The position numbers and the translations under genes are program-made. From Opisthocomus hoazin (Eukaryota; Chordata; Aves; Opisthocomiformes; Opisthocomidae), in contig NC_134418.1 of the NCBI RefSeq assembly GCF_030867145.1, forward strand, positions 7,002,802 to 7,066,801: a stretch of 64,000 bases of DNA. The letters are read 5' to 3'. Shown piece by piece: positions 12,001 to 21,720 of the stretch (position 1 is the first letter of the stretch; every line of letters starts with the position of its first letter). Under the pieces are notes generated by a model. It searched no databases. It saw nothing but the letters and a program-made list of their open reading frames with translations, and had not been told where the DNA came from.

Positions 12001-15000
12001 GCTGCATGGTGCTTCTTGACCTGAGGGCCAGAAAAGAGCCCCTGGTTGGGTTTAGGTGTTGCAAAGACACAGCGTCTGTTGTGATTCTCCTGGGATTGAT
12101 CCTTATGAGGCTCATCCACACTGGACTTTCTGCTTCACCTTCAACTCTTCAGTTAGTATCTAACTGGAAATTTTTCTCTGCTTTAGCTTAGTCTGCAGAA
12201 GAAGCAACCTAAAGAGGTTGTGCGTTCTCCATCCTTGAAGGTTTCCAACATCTGACTGGACAAAGCCCTGAGCAAGCCAGTCTGACCTCAGGGCTGACCA
12301 CGCTTTGAGCATGTCCCAACTAGAGGCCTCCTGAATTCTGCTCCAGCATGAATGATCTGTTGAGCTGCGGAAGTATTTGCATGGATGTTTCAGATGTGAG
12401 CTGAAAGGTGATGCCCCATGCAGCCACGGAGAGGGGTGTGCAGAAGGATGCAGCTATCCAGATCCTTTGGAATCTCTGAACATCACCTCACCTGTCTGCC
12501 TTCCCTCATGATCCCAAAGTCTGGCACATGCTTAGGGGCCTTAGCAGATCAATGCTACTGAAGGGACATGGACCAAGAGAAGAGCCCAGCTATCCTTTGA
12601 GCTTGAGGACCCCCACAAATTCATGACTCCAGAGGAAAGTCAATCACTAGACCACAGCAGCCTTGTGATAGGGGCGACTTACTGACTGCAAAGCATGGCA
12701 GCTCCTCCAGGCTCTCTGGTCCTCCCAGTGTACTTGAACAGCTTTCGGAAAAACCAGGTAGCTTAAGGCCACAGTGATACAACACCAAGTGTTTCATACT
12801 TTGGTCACTTGTTTGGAAGCAAATCCAATCCCTGTGGATCACAGGGTAGGTATGAAATAGGAGGTATTTTCTTCCAGGTGTTTGGTTTCTGTTCCTCTAT
12901 GACTTTTCATTTCTGAGGCCTTTGCCTGCCTGCTGAGACTTGTTTTGCTCTGAGCAAGCTGCAGATGGCCATAGATGAGATTCTTCTGGGCTTCCCTACC
13001 TTCTTCCTGGTCTCTTTTGCTCTTGGTGGAGGTTTTCAGAAGCATCAACAAAGCCTCTGAGACATGATGGGATTTGTAATTTTCTAAGTGTCACTTTTTG
13101 AGAAAACATCCCTCTCTTGCTAATCTTGCACATAATGAAACCCCAGAAACTCAGCATTTAACAATGAAGATGACAAAGTCAGGCCCTGAAAAATGAGGAA
13201 GAAGGTGTTTCATCTATCTCACCTCAGCAGTCTGCAGCACAAATGCTCAATAGGAGTCACACCTCTTAATGCATCGCTGAGAGGCATTGCCAGTGGCAGA
13301 ATTATGCTCTCATAAACCAGGTAGAAAAGAGTGCAAGGGAAAAAAATTACAAAAATATATATTATTTGGTATTTTCACATTTTGGCCAATTCATTATATA
13401 CCTGAATATCCATGGCTGATGCTAACGTAGCCTTCACACTCTCTGACAGTGAGAAATCTCCATGTTGAACAGTCCTATGAATGATGTCATTGCTGTTGAC
13501 CGCAGCAACAAGTCGAATTGGGAGACCCATTTTCTGAGCAATACAACCAGCTAGGAAAAAAGTGAAAAAACACATGCATGCTTGATGAAGAAATCTTCAA
13601 AAGACATTTAGCAAAGAAGTTATTGCACAAATTAATTGAGCGTATAGGTCAGAAGCAAACAGAAATGACGTTCCCTAATGGACTCTGAGCTATCTGCCTT
13701 TAAGATTTTGGTAGAGAAGCAGATTACAAAATCCAGGGATGCAGTGCTCCTCCTGCCATTGAATACTGACCCTTGGGCATCTCCACATTTGGAGATGGAT
13801 GGGCAGGGGACCAAGAGGTCAGGCAGCTGCCGTTCAAGCAAGAGAGATGAAGCGTTTGGGCTCTTGCTACTTATTAATGCTGCCTCAGATAGACAACCTG
13901 GAAATATAGTGCATGCAGTTGAATGCATGGAGTTGCATGGAGTCCTTTACTGCTTTCATAAGACAGTTTCATGCCTATTTTGGGATGGAGGCAATCAAGG
14001 ACTCACATTCAGAACACCAGATTATGCAACTAAGAGTGGTTTCTTGACTGTGCACTACCATGCAAACCAGAGTAGGACCAGGCAAGATTCTCCACCTCTG
14101 TTAACGTCTCACTTAGGAAATAGAGCCACAGTATTTTCCCTCTTTTCTGGATCAAACATATTCTGTTCTCTTCTAATGTGCCCATCCTCAAGATAGCTAC
14201 AGTCATCATCAACGGGTGGTTTGGGTTTTTCTGCACCTTGCATCAGTGACACCTAAATGAGTAATAACCATACATGAGTAATAAAATATAAGCGGTTCTG
14301 AAGAAATCCTACCAGAGAGTGGGTGTTTCGATGAACAGCAATACCCATCATCTGCAAAGTACTTTTAGTCCATAGGTCACAGCACTCTCTCTTCCCTATC
14401 TAACCTATCTTTTCTCTCTTCACCTGTGATATTTCCTCCTCCTCCTGTTGGCACAACAATTTCCACCACTGGCAGCGGGGTGGTGTCCAGGGATGGGGCA
14501 CACTGAAAGTAAGCGTAGAAGTGGTGAGCGATCTGCACCATAATCCTAGACCAATTGACCGAATTCAAGCTCATCAGATTGTGTTTTCTGGCAAAATCGA
14601 CATCAGCGAACAGTTCCTTGATCGGCTCATCGATTTCATCGCTGTTCCCATGAGCTGTCAAAAGGAGAAAGGGAAGATTAGATCTGCCAACATCAGCGCA
14701 TCAGGCTCCAGGTATTTCTGCTCAGAAATAGGGCCAGTCTCAATCCCTCGGGTTTGCCCTGGCCAGGGGTGCTCTGAGCTGCCCGTCTGCCTCGGGGGCT
14801 GTACGAGCCAGGGGTTGAGTAACACAGCCTGGATGCCGGGTGGTTTCCGCAGACGTTGTACTCTGGGCTCTTGCTCACATCAAGTATATATTTGCCAGGA
14901 AGGCAAATGCCTGCATCCCCTGTGTGATGCCTAGGAGAGACCTGGCTGAGCAGAGGAGTCCATGGGATGGCTCAAGCAGCCCATGGTGATCCCTGCCGCA

Positions 15001-16881
15001 GGGATGGTGCAGTGGCAGGGAACGGACCATCCATGAGGCTGAGGGGACAGAGGGAAGGGGTGACTCTCCATCCTTTCAGTGCCAAGAAAGGGTGCTGAAT
15101 TCAGTGCAACTGCACACCAACCACCTGCACGGAGGCAGCTCTGATCTGTGGGCAGGAGAAAAGGATGGCTTGAACCACTTTTCGTCAAAGTCGGGACGTC
15201 TGCTATAGGCCCCTGTTAGCCAGATATCTGGACACAGTGGCCATGATGGCAATGACCTGGCTGGCTGCAGCTGCTAAAGTAGCAGCCCCCAGATTTTTAG
15301 GGTCACAGTTTTGACACAGCAGGACCCAGAAAGTGGACAGTCTAACAGTAATGCCAACCAGAAAAGACGTGGACATTGTCTTCAATGACGGTGGTCATCT
15401 GGAGTTCCTGTATTTGGGTGCAGAACCCCTTGGGCAGCAGAACAAAGATGTCCATGTTCTTCTGCCCTCTCACGCTCTCAATAGCCGAGCTCCCCGTGTC
15501 TCCTGAAGTCCCTATTACAAAGTGAGAGAACTAAGAAAAGCAATAAATTGATACATGGGTCAAACCTGCAGCACTGCACATTTGGAAAAAGATACAGAGA
15601 TGCTACAGGAGATGTTTTTGGCTAGAGCAGCCACCCTGACGTTGCCCAGAGATCACTCACTAGCCACCCACCAGGCAATAGCACCCCGGGGCATCTATGG
15701 GGAGGGCCATGGGATGATGGCTGTCAAGGTAGACACCTGCCCAGAAGTTCTATGCCCTGCAAAGAGGCATACTCACCCACGAGAATAGTGACGTGCTTCT
15801 GCTTTTTCTCCAAGAAGTACTGTAAAAACTGCCCTGTGCAGGACAAGGATAGATCCTTAAAAGCGTAAGTAACCCCATGCCACAGCTCCAAAACATTCAG
15901 CCCATCTTTCAGCCTGGACAGGTGGACAACATCCTTGTGTCTGAACCTGCTGAAGGCTCTGTCGATCAGGTCTAGAGGGAAAATGGTTAAAGGGGCTGTT
16001 AGATTGGGTAGAGGAGTACTTTTCTGACCCACGGCTTCCTGCGTCTCTGCTCTTCAGGCTCCTAGGAAGCTTTCTGCACAACCAAAGACTCTCAGTTTCT
16101 GGAGAGGTGACAGACATCCAACAAGTTATTCTGAGTTACTAGGAGTAAACCAGCCCTCTTTATCGTCTTCAGTAGCTCTACTGTGAGAGACCCCGGGGGA
16201 CAGCCAACATAATCAGAGTAAACTGTTAAAATACAAAATACAGGAAACCTGAATTTTACCATAACGTGCCTTTGAGACAGAGATTGTAGCTGCCCTCTGG
16301 TGGAAGTGAAAGCTGTTAAAAACATTAAAAATTGGATCTCAGCGAGAGCGTGGAGCAGCAGAAAGCGCTGGTGGGAGGGCAGGTCTGGAGCAGCGAGCAG
16401 GACCATGGCATCAGTCGTCACTACTGCAGTCAGCAGAATCCCTGTTTGCACACAGGGGACACCTTATCCAGAAGGTAACAAGCCTCAGCAAGGTGACAGA
16501 GGAGAAGAGCGTACAAGAAAAGAGCAGGCAACGGTGCAACAGGCTCCATCCTCTGGGGGCTGCGAAGAGGATGGGACGGAGGCAGGCAGATGCATCTGAA
16601 CGCCCCAAAATCCCCGTGCACATCCCTGCGAGCATCTCTCCGCGCGGTTGAGGCTCACCGTCGAGCGTGCTCCGTGGGACCAGCTCGGCCGTGATGAAGA
16701 GGGAGCACAGCTCTTTCACCAGCTCCCGGTAGGAGAGGCGGCTCCACCGCTGCAGGGTCTCCCCATCCAGCGAGGGGATGCGCTGGGGCATGAAGAGACC
16801 CCCGTCGGGCGCGTAGCCGGAGAAGAGGGCTCCCTCGAAGTCAACAGCCTCCTTGCCTCCCCGCGTGCTGACATACTCCAT
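8869..16881 (-). CDS. THNSL2: Threonine synthase-like 2 (eight coding exons, complete)
   Basis: Joining 16881-16659, 15971-15777, 15511-15359, 14654-14424, 13550-13402, 10635-10510, 9359-9220 and 9097-8869 gives 1446 bases, or 481 residues plus stop, against about 484 in human. The product is a PLP-dependent enzyme of the threonine synthase family (fold type II). Vertebrates do not make threonine; the mouse protein is reported to act as a phospho-lyase on O-phosphothreonine and O-phosphohomoserine. Visible motifs: the N-terminal YVSTRGG; the PLP lysine, Lys113, in AFKDLS; the TSGDTGSSA loop at about 141-149; the PTGGGGN glycine-rich loop at about 259-265; and C-terminal [13 protein letters not shown]. 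The start at 16881 was chosen because it aligns with the mammalian start; the frame stays open upstream to 16953, but a CCCCAG just before the ATG looks like a 5' UTR acceptor. In human a transcript variant encodes the cytokine-like SOFAT; this cannot be judged here. No frameshift or premature stop is seen. Confidence 0.95.
9220..9359 (-). CDS. THNSL2: THNSL2 coding exon 7
   Basis: The acceptor is GCCACAG. It encodes [37 protein letters not shown] and HYHYSQPD, ending phase 2 at a GTAAGG donor. It is too short and too tightly bounded by introns to appear as a long open frame. Confidence 0.92.
9495..9704 (-). mobile_element. CR1 retrotransposon 3' fragment in THNSL2 intron 6
   Basis: Starts on the plus strand with AATCACAGAATTGTAGGGG, the reverse complement of the CR1 3' tail, and continues through the conserved GGAAGAGACC and GGGCAGCCTGTTCCAG blocks. 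It is 5' truncated within the end of ORF2 and lies about 135 bases upstream of exon 7. Confidence 0.9.
10510..10635 (-). CDS. THNSL2: THNSL2 coding exon 6
   Basis: The acceptor is ATCCCAG. Forty-two codons run from [17 protein letters not shown] to LPEDLHRM, phase 0 at both ends; donor GTCAGT. The preceding intron contains an unrelated zinc-finger relic 61 bases upstream. Confidence 0.93.
10696..10752 (-). pseudogene. Relic of a C2H2 zinc-finger repeat
   Basis: On the minus strand one frame reads [12 protein letters not shown], the helix and linker of a KRAB-type C2H2 finger. The codons before it resemble a decayed GKSFSRS segment. The first cysteine pair and the rest of the array are absent, and the frame disagrees with THNSL2 exon 6, so this is not a coding exon. 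It is probably a fragment copied from a zinc-finger gene; chance similarity is possible over so short a stretch. Confidence 0.55.
12213..12340 (+). mobile_element. Old CR1 fragment in THNSL2 intron 5
   Basis: Reads like a diverged CR1 3' region: GAGGTTGTG, then CTCCATCCTTGAAGG, GACTGGACAAAGCCCTGAGCA and a degraded CCTGCTTTGAGCAGG block. There is no intact octamer tail. Confidence 0.75.
13402..13550 (-). CDS. THNSL2: THNSL2 coding exon 5
   Basis: The acceptor is TTCCTAG. It encodes [18 protein letters not shown], then [18 protein letters not shown], and ends SAMDIQ in phase 0 at donor GTATAT. Confidence 0.94.
14424..14654 (-). CDS. THNSL2: THNSL2 coding exon 4
   Basis: The acceptor is TTGACAG. 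It encodes [18 protein letters not shown], then [19 protein letters not shown] and [10 protein letters not shown] (cofactor phosphate loop). It ends phase 1 at donor GTGAAG. Confidence 0.94.
15359..15511 (-). CDS. THNSL2: THNSL2 coding exon 3 (SGDTG loop)
   Basis: The acceptor is TAATAG. It encodes [15 protein letters not shown] through QELQMTTV and ends VHVFS, phase 1. The donor is GTTGGC, which keeps GT but is otherwise far from consensus. Phase and protein alignment still require this junction. Confidence 0.88.
15777..15971 (-). CDS. THNSL2: THNSL2 coding exon 2 (PLP lysine exon)
   Basis: A CTCTAG acceptor leads into an exon encoding [11 protein letters not shown] through HVTILV. It contains [17 protein letters not shown] with the Schiff-base lysine (Lys113). 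Phase 1 on both sides; donor GTGAGT. Confidence 0.95.
16289..16303 (-). promoter_or_regulatory. CTCF-like core motif in THNSL2 intron 1
   Basis: The minus strand reads CCACCAGAGGGCAGC, matching the 15-base CTCF core CCASYAGRKGGCRSY at every position. It lies in intron 1 and points toward lower coordinates. Occupancy is inferred from sequence only. Confidence 0.6.
16659..16881 (-). CDS. THNSL2: THNSL2 coding exon 1 (residues 1-74)
   Basis: Begins with ATG-GAG-TAT and encodes the N-terminal domain, including [18 protein letters not shown]. It ends phase 1 at a GTGAGC donor. A sequence ending CCTCCCCAG lies six bases 5' of the ATG, suggesting an upstream noncoding exon as in mammals. Confidence 0.93.
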
Positions 16882-17242
16882 GGGTGCTGGGGAGGCACCG
16901 CAGTCACTGCCAGGGCCCTGGAGCATCCCCCCTGGGGGGGAACAGCCCTGCATCCCAAGCTGACTCCCTCCAAAACTTCCCGTGTGGACAGACAGAGCTC
17001 CTCAGGGAAGGCAACACCTTTTCCCCTAAAAAGATCTCACACCGTGGGGAGCTAGAGCGGAAACGCTGCCCGAGGTTGGCACGGAGGTGGCTGCAGCCTC
17101 CTGGCCCCACTTTCCCTGTGCCCTTCCAGCCCTGCCCCGGAGACACTTCCCAGCCCGAGCAAAAGCTCTGACGGCGCAGAAGTCACTGCGGAAGCACGTC
17201 AGGTCCCCTACAGGCTATTTGCAAAAGCTGGAGTTTTAAAAT

Positions 17243-17244
<2 letters not shown>

Positions 17245-17286
<42 letters not shown>

Positions 17287-17287
17287 A
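17245..17287 (+). repeat. (AAAT)n microsatellite
   Basis: About ten uninterrupted AAAT units between the THNSL2 start and its CpG-rich upstream region. This may be the decayed poly-A end of an older insertion, but no element body was recognised. Confidence 0.95.
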
Positions 17288-17389
17288 TGGAAATAACTAT
17301 GTTTTTAGAGCAGGTTGATTTTGTGCAAAGGGGTTAAACTAAGGGCAGGATTTAACTCAGCGTAGGAAGGGCTGAGCTAAACCCACCGG

Positions 17390-17780
17390 ATACACGCAAA
17401 TCCGACCGAACCGCCGCCGGCGCTGCCGGGAGAGGCCCCCTCTCGCCCCGATCCCGTGAACCCCCGCAGCTGTTCCCACCTCGGGCACTCTGGCCAACGC
17501 CGCAGCCCCTCGGCACGGCACGGCACGGCACGGCACGGCACGGCACGGCACGGCACGGCACGGCACGGCACGGCACGGCACGGCTGCAGGCCGCTTGACC
17601 CCACGCGGAGGCAGGAAAGCGGCCAAGGAACTCGCCGCCACCGCCGCTGCCGCTTGCAACCCGGCCACCCTTTGCCCTTGTGCTCACGGGAAACTTCTCC
17701 CCGTTGCAACCCGCCAACGTTCCCCTCGCCGCCGCGCAGCCGGCCGCCCTGCGCCGAGCCTGGGAATGGGAATACGTGGG
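17390..17780 (-). promoter_or_regulatory. CpG-rich candidate THNSL2 promoter
   Basis: CpG dinucleotides are dense here compared with the flanks, with GCCGCCGGCGC and CGCCGCCACCGCC segments. The block lies 500-900 bases upstream of the THNSL2 ATG, where a noncoding first exon and promoter would be expected. The call rests on composition and position only; the (CGGCA) array contributes part of the CpG content. Confidence 0.5.
17511..17585 (+). repeat. (CGGCA)14 GC-rich pentanucleotide array
   Basis: Fourteen perfect CGGCA units followed by a partial one. Because the unit is five bases, every frame stays open and gives repeated CRAVP or ARHGT peptides; these are artefacts, not proteins. Confidence 0.97.
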
Positions 17781-18021
17781 GAAGATGGAGCCGAGATACT
17801 CCTCGCCATGCCGAGCACTGGGGCAAGGGGCAGCAGGCACGAGCTGCAGCTGGGGAGAAATCTAGTTAAATATTAGGAGATCGCTTTTAACCATGAGGAT
17901 TTTCACGCACGGAGCGTGAGGGGCTTGTGGTCTCCAGCAAAACCCTGGAAAACTCAAAATTCAGCTGGGGATGCGCTGAGCCACCTGATTTAACTGTGAG
18001 GTTGGATTTAAATGAGATTAA

Positions 18022-18092
18022 ACCTGCTTAAAGCAGGGTTTGGGTCAAAAACCTCCGGAGGTCCCTTCCAACCAAAATCAGTCTGTAATTCA
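18022..18092 (+). mobile_element. Degraded CR1 3' end
   Basis: CCTGCTTAAAGCAGGG is followed by CCTCCGGAGGTCCCTTCCAA and a decayed tail. This is the order of the CR1 3' UTR, at low identity. Confidence 0.65.
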
Positions 18093-19150
18093 GCTGTGCA
18101 AAGCCAAGTGTTCAGCCTGTGAGGCTGGGATGTTGTAACAGCCCCGTCCCACCGACGGGGAAACTGAGGCACGGGAGGGAGAGGGGACATGTGCAGAGCT
18201 GTGCAAAGGAACCTCATTTCTGCTTTGAAGGGAAGGGCTGTGCACCCCTTTCCTTAGGTTTTGGTTTAAGAAAGAATAAGTGTTTTCTGAAGGGCAAGGT
18301 CAGCACGGGACCGGTGGCTGCATGGCCCCGGGGTGCAGCTCAGTGTGTGCTGCTGGAGCGTGCGTGGGGACTTCAGTCCAGGAAGGCACGGTGCAGAGGT
18401 AAAAAGGATGGCTGATAACAGCCAGCCATGAGCCAGGAACCCCACGCCTGCAGCAAGGGACGTACTCCCTGCCAAAGCATCGGAGTCTGACCCACCACGC
18501 GCTGCCTCTCTAACCATGGCGAGCAACTGGAGCCATGAGAAAATTTTCCAGTGGAGAATGGCCCAGTCCTTGCCCTCAGCACTGATGTGGAAAAGGGCTT
18601 TTCTACACCCAGCGTTCCAAAGGGATTGTTGCTGCAAGGTCCTCAGCAGGAGGTAGAAGCTAAATTTCAGGCTCTGGGCAGAGTTGCCCATGATGGTGTT
18701 GCTCAAGGTCAACTGGGGCAGCTGCAGCAGAGAAGGCAGCAAACAGCAGCTTTTTAATAATATATCTCAGCTTACCCAGTGGGCCAGAGTGGTGTTAATA
18801 GTCTCCATTTTCTGATCACCTCTGGCAAATCAACTAGAAATGGATCTAATTATCTATAATTATATCAATTATATCACCCAACCTGCCCGCATTTCCCCAC
18901 CATAAGGAGATCTCTGTGCCCAAAGTTCCTCATCACGTTGCAAAGACAAAAGCCTGAGCCACCCAGACCCGCTGTGATCTCAGGGTCCTTCCCGTACCCG
19001 CAGCCACCTCAGGGCACATTGGCATGTAGTGGGGTGACACCCCTGTAATGGGGGTCCATCCCCATCCCAGATCTGCATCCAGAGGGTGCTGGAAAATCAC
19101 AGCAGCAGGACCTTGCTCTTCAGGGATGGCTCGGGTTTAAATCGATGGTG

Positions 19151-19653
19151 AATCATAGAATAGTTGGGGTTGGAAGGGACCTTTAAAGGTCATCTTGTCC
19201 ACCCCCCCTGCAATGAGCTGGGACATCTTCAACTGCATCAGGCTGCTCAGAGCCCCGTCCAACCTGGCCTTGAATGTTTCCAGAGACTGGCATCCACAAC
19301 TTCGCTTCACAGGCAACCTGTGACAGTGCCTCACCACCCTCAGTGTAAACTATTTCTTCCTTATATCTGGTTTAAATCTACCCTCTTTTAGTTTAAAACC
19401 ATTACCCCGTGTCCTGTCACAACAGGCCCTACTAAAAAGCCTGTCCTCATCTTTCTTACAAGCCTCCTTTAAGTACTGAAAGGCTACTGTAAGGTCTCCC
19501 CAGAGCGTTCTCTCCACCAGACTGAACAGTTCCAGCTCTCCCAGCCTTTTCTCACAGCAGAGGGGTTCCAGCCCTCGGATCATTGCTGTGGCCTCCTCTG
19601 GCCCTGCTCCAACAGGTCCAGGTCTGTCCTGTGCTGAGATGATGTTCTCAGTC
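19151..19653 (-). mobile_element. CR1 fragment, about 500 bp, minus orientation
   Basis: Starts with the reverse-complement tail AATCATAGAATAG, then GGTTGGAAGGGACC, the ACCCTCTTTTAGTTTAAAAC block and the GGTTCCAGCCCTCGGATCAT block. It belongs to a subfamily different from the 9495 and 28660 copies. Confidence 0.9.
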
Positions 19654-20720
19654 CCATATGTTTTTAATGCCCTCTGTATTTTTGGAGGGTAAATAATCCT
19701 TTAATGTCCAATCAGTCCCTTCCTCATTTACCACTTCTGAAAGGGTTTTTTCCCCATCTTGCTACAGTCATAGCTGATGCAAAAATCTTCAAGTAGCATC
19801 TCTGGGCAGAACAGTGAAATACTCAAAAAAAAGAAAATACTAAAAGCTGCAGGATATATGATTCTCCTCCTCTACCCTAACCTCTCCCTTCTCTCACAAA
19901 GTGTGCCGAGGTGAATTCAGGGTTTTCCTTCCTTGCGGCAGTCTCTGCCCGTGCAAAGGCAGAGCACACTTTGACGCTAGCTCAAATTTAGGCTGGAAAG
20001 AGGAAAAGATCAAATCCCTAGGAAAAGCTGCACAAAGTGATAGCTTTTATTGCTAGTGTAATCACCAACATCCATCTGAGCATCTCCTGTTCACCCAGCG
20101 TACCCTGATGGGACCTCACCTACTCCCACCACCATGGGGCTTTACTCCTCTGGGCATTTACTTACTATACCACTAATTCTTTCAGTGTGTGAGTTAGCTG
20201 TGTGACATGATCTAATTCGTCTAATTTATTTAAGTTTTTCAAATGAAGAGCTTACAATGAGTTCAATGATCCCTTCAGCACTGCATCCCACCAAGGTGCG
20301 TGCAGGAACCCTGAAAAAAAATGGGTTATACCAGGATACCTGCTGCTCTGCGCCTGCTGACAGAAATAGCAGCAGGGCTGTTGCCACAGCTTTATCTATG
20401 CCCTGGGCCTGTCAGCAGTGATAGCCCTCGCTAACGAGATCGTCGTTGATGCTGTGATGGCAGGGACTGCTTGCATGGCAGCCACAGATGAGTGCAGAGC
20501 CCGTGGGAAGAACCTTGGACACGCACCGGGGTGACAGGGCCATTTATTGGGAAGGCTTTTCCCATGCTCGGCCCTGCAATCGGCATTCGTTCATGTTTAG
20601 AGCACCATTTCTTTAACTTTGTTTTGAATTTTAAGAGGAAGGGGAGGAAGAGCGTGCCTGTGCTGCTGCACACCAGCCCACCTGGGCTTATCCACTGCCA
20701 CAAAAGACCAGGAGCTGGAA

Positions 20721-21130
20721 AATCACAGAATCATAGAACGGTTTGGGTTGGAAGGGACCTTACAGATCACATAGTTCCAACCCCCCTGCCATGGGCAGGG
20801 ACATCTTCCACCAGACCAGGTTGCTCCAAGCTCTGTCCAACCTGGCCTTGAACCCTGCCAGGGAGGGGGCAGCCACAGCTTCTCTGGGCAGCCTGTGCCA
20901 GTGTTTCACCACCCTCATGGTGAAGAATTTCTTCCTAATATCTAATCTAAATCTGCCCTCTTTTAGTTTCAAGCCATCCCCTTTGTCCTATCACTACACA
21001 CCCTTGTGAAAAGTCCCTCTCCATCCTTCCTGTCGGCCCTTTCAGGTACTGGAAGGCTGCTCTAAGGTCACCCCAGAGCCTTTTCTTCTCCGGGCTGAAC
21101 AGCCCCAACTCTCAGCTTGTCCTCATAGGA
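20721..21130 (-). mobile_element. CR1 fragment, about 410 bp, minus orientation
   Basis: Begins AATCACAGAATCATAGAA and carries the same block order as the 19151 copy, ending near TCCTCATAGG. On the minus strand it holds a broken piece of the ORF2 C-terminus. Confidence 0.9.
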
Positions 21131-21469
21131 GAGAAATGTGAACATGTAAAATGTAGCAGCTTTTAGTTAACCCGGTCTTACCCTTAGACCTCATCTGTTC
21201 CGAGCAGTTCACTCTCTTTGGACTCACCCATCAGAAATCCCCTGTCTTTGCAAACCTCAGCTAAGGCTGCTCTCAGATTTTTCCAACCTTTTTCCACACT
21301 GCATCAGTTTTCATCCCTCCAGACAGGATTTCCTCAGCCTCTCCACCCACAGAAGGCATCCCAAAGGACCATGGAAGCAGGACAGTGCACGCAGCAGCAA
21401 GAATCCAATTTTTTTTCTGTGCAAGTCGCCCCAGAATTTCGGGTCTCACCCCAGAGCATGGCAGCACTC

Positions 21470-21720
21470 CCAGCTCCGCGTCTGCTGCGCAGCTTCGCGT
21501 CCCCTCCATCGGCGGGCCCCGCTGCACGTCCCAAGCAGGAGCCAGGCGCTGGGTTCGGGTCCCCTTTCCCTGCCCGAACGGAGCATCCCCAGGTCCAGGA
21601 GCGCTGGGGACCGCGGGCTCTGCCGGGGCCACCGCCGGGCCCGGTGTCACTAGATGGCGGCACCGCCTCGGGATGCGCGAGCGCGGCCGCGGGGAGCCTG
21701 GGGACGGAGAACCGGGGAAC
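21470..21720. promoter_or_regulatory. Orphan CpG-rich block
   Basis: A roughly 250-base segment dense in CpG (CGCGTC, GCGCAG, GGCGGG, GCGCGAGCGCGGCCGC) with no recognised gene beside it. It ends abruptly where a CR1 copy begins. It contains a CTCF-like and YY1-like site. It could be the start of an unannotated noncoding transcript or an insulator. Confidence 0.4.
21647..21661 (+). promoter_or_regulatory. CTCF-like core motif in CpG-rich block
   Basis: TCACTAGATGGCGGC matches CCASYAGRKGGCRSY at 14 of 15 positions (first base T instead of C). The same bases contain AGATGGCGGC, close to the YY1 consensus, so either factor could bind. Confidence 0.5.

Larger units (their letters stand above)
10636..13401 (-). 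other. THNSL2 intron 5
   Basis: The largest THNSL2 intron. It holds a zinc-finger relic next to exon 6 (10696-10752) and an old CR1 fragment (12213-12340). The rest shows no recognisable gene or repeat. Confidence 0.85.
13551..16658 (-). other. THNSL2 introns 1 to 4
   Basis: These introns occupy 15972-16658, 15512-15776, 14655-15358 and 13551-14423. I see no repeats or other genes in them apart from the CTCF-like site in intron 1. Open frames crossing them are read-through of the exons or antisense shadows. Confidence 0.7.

Noticed and set aside
13678-14196. Plus-strand 172-codon frame within THNSL2 intron 4
   Set aside because: It lies antisense in an intron, has no splice structure and resembles no family I know.
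16411-16953. Minus-strand 180-codon frame beginning upstream of the THNSL2 start
   Set aside because: Its middle is genuine THNSL2 exon 1, but the extra N-terminal residues precede the conserved start and the C-terminal part is intron 1 read-through.
17352-17869. Several overlapping long frames with repeated CRAVP or ARHGT peptides
   Set aside because: They are products of the (CGGCA)14 array, which is open in all frames, and not evidence of a protein.
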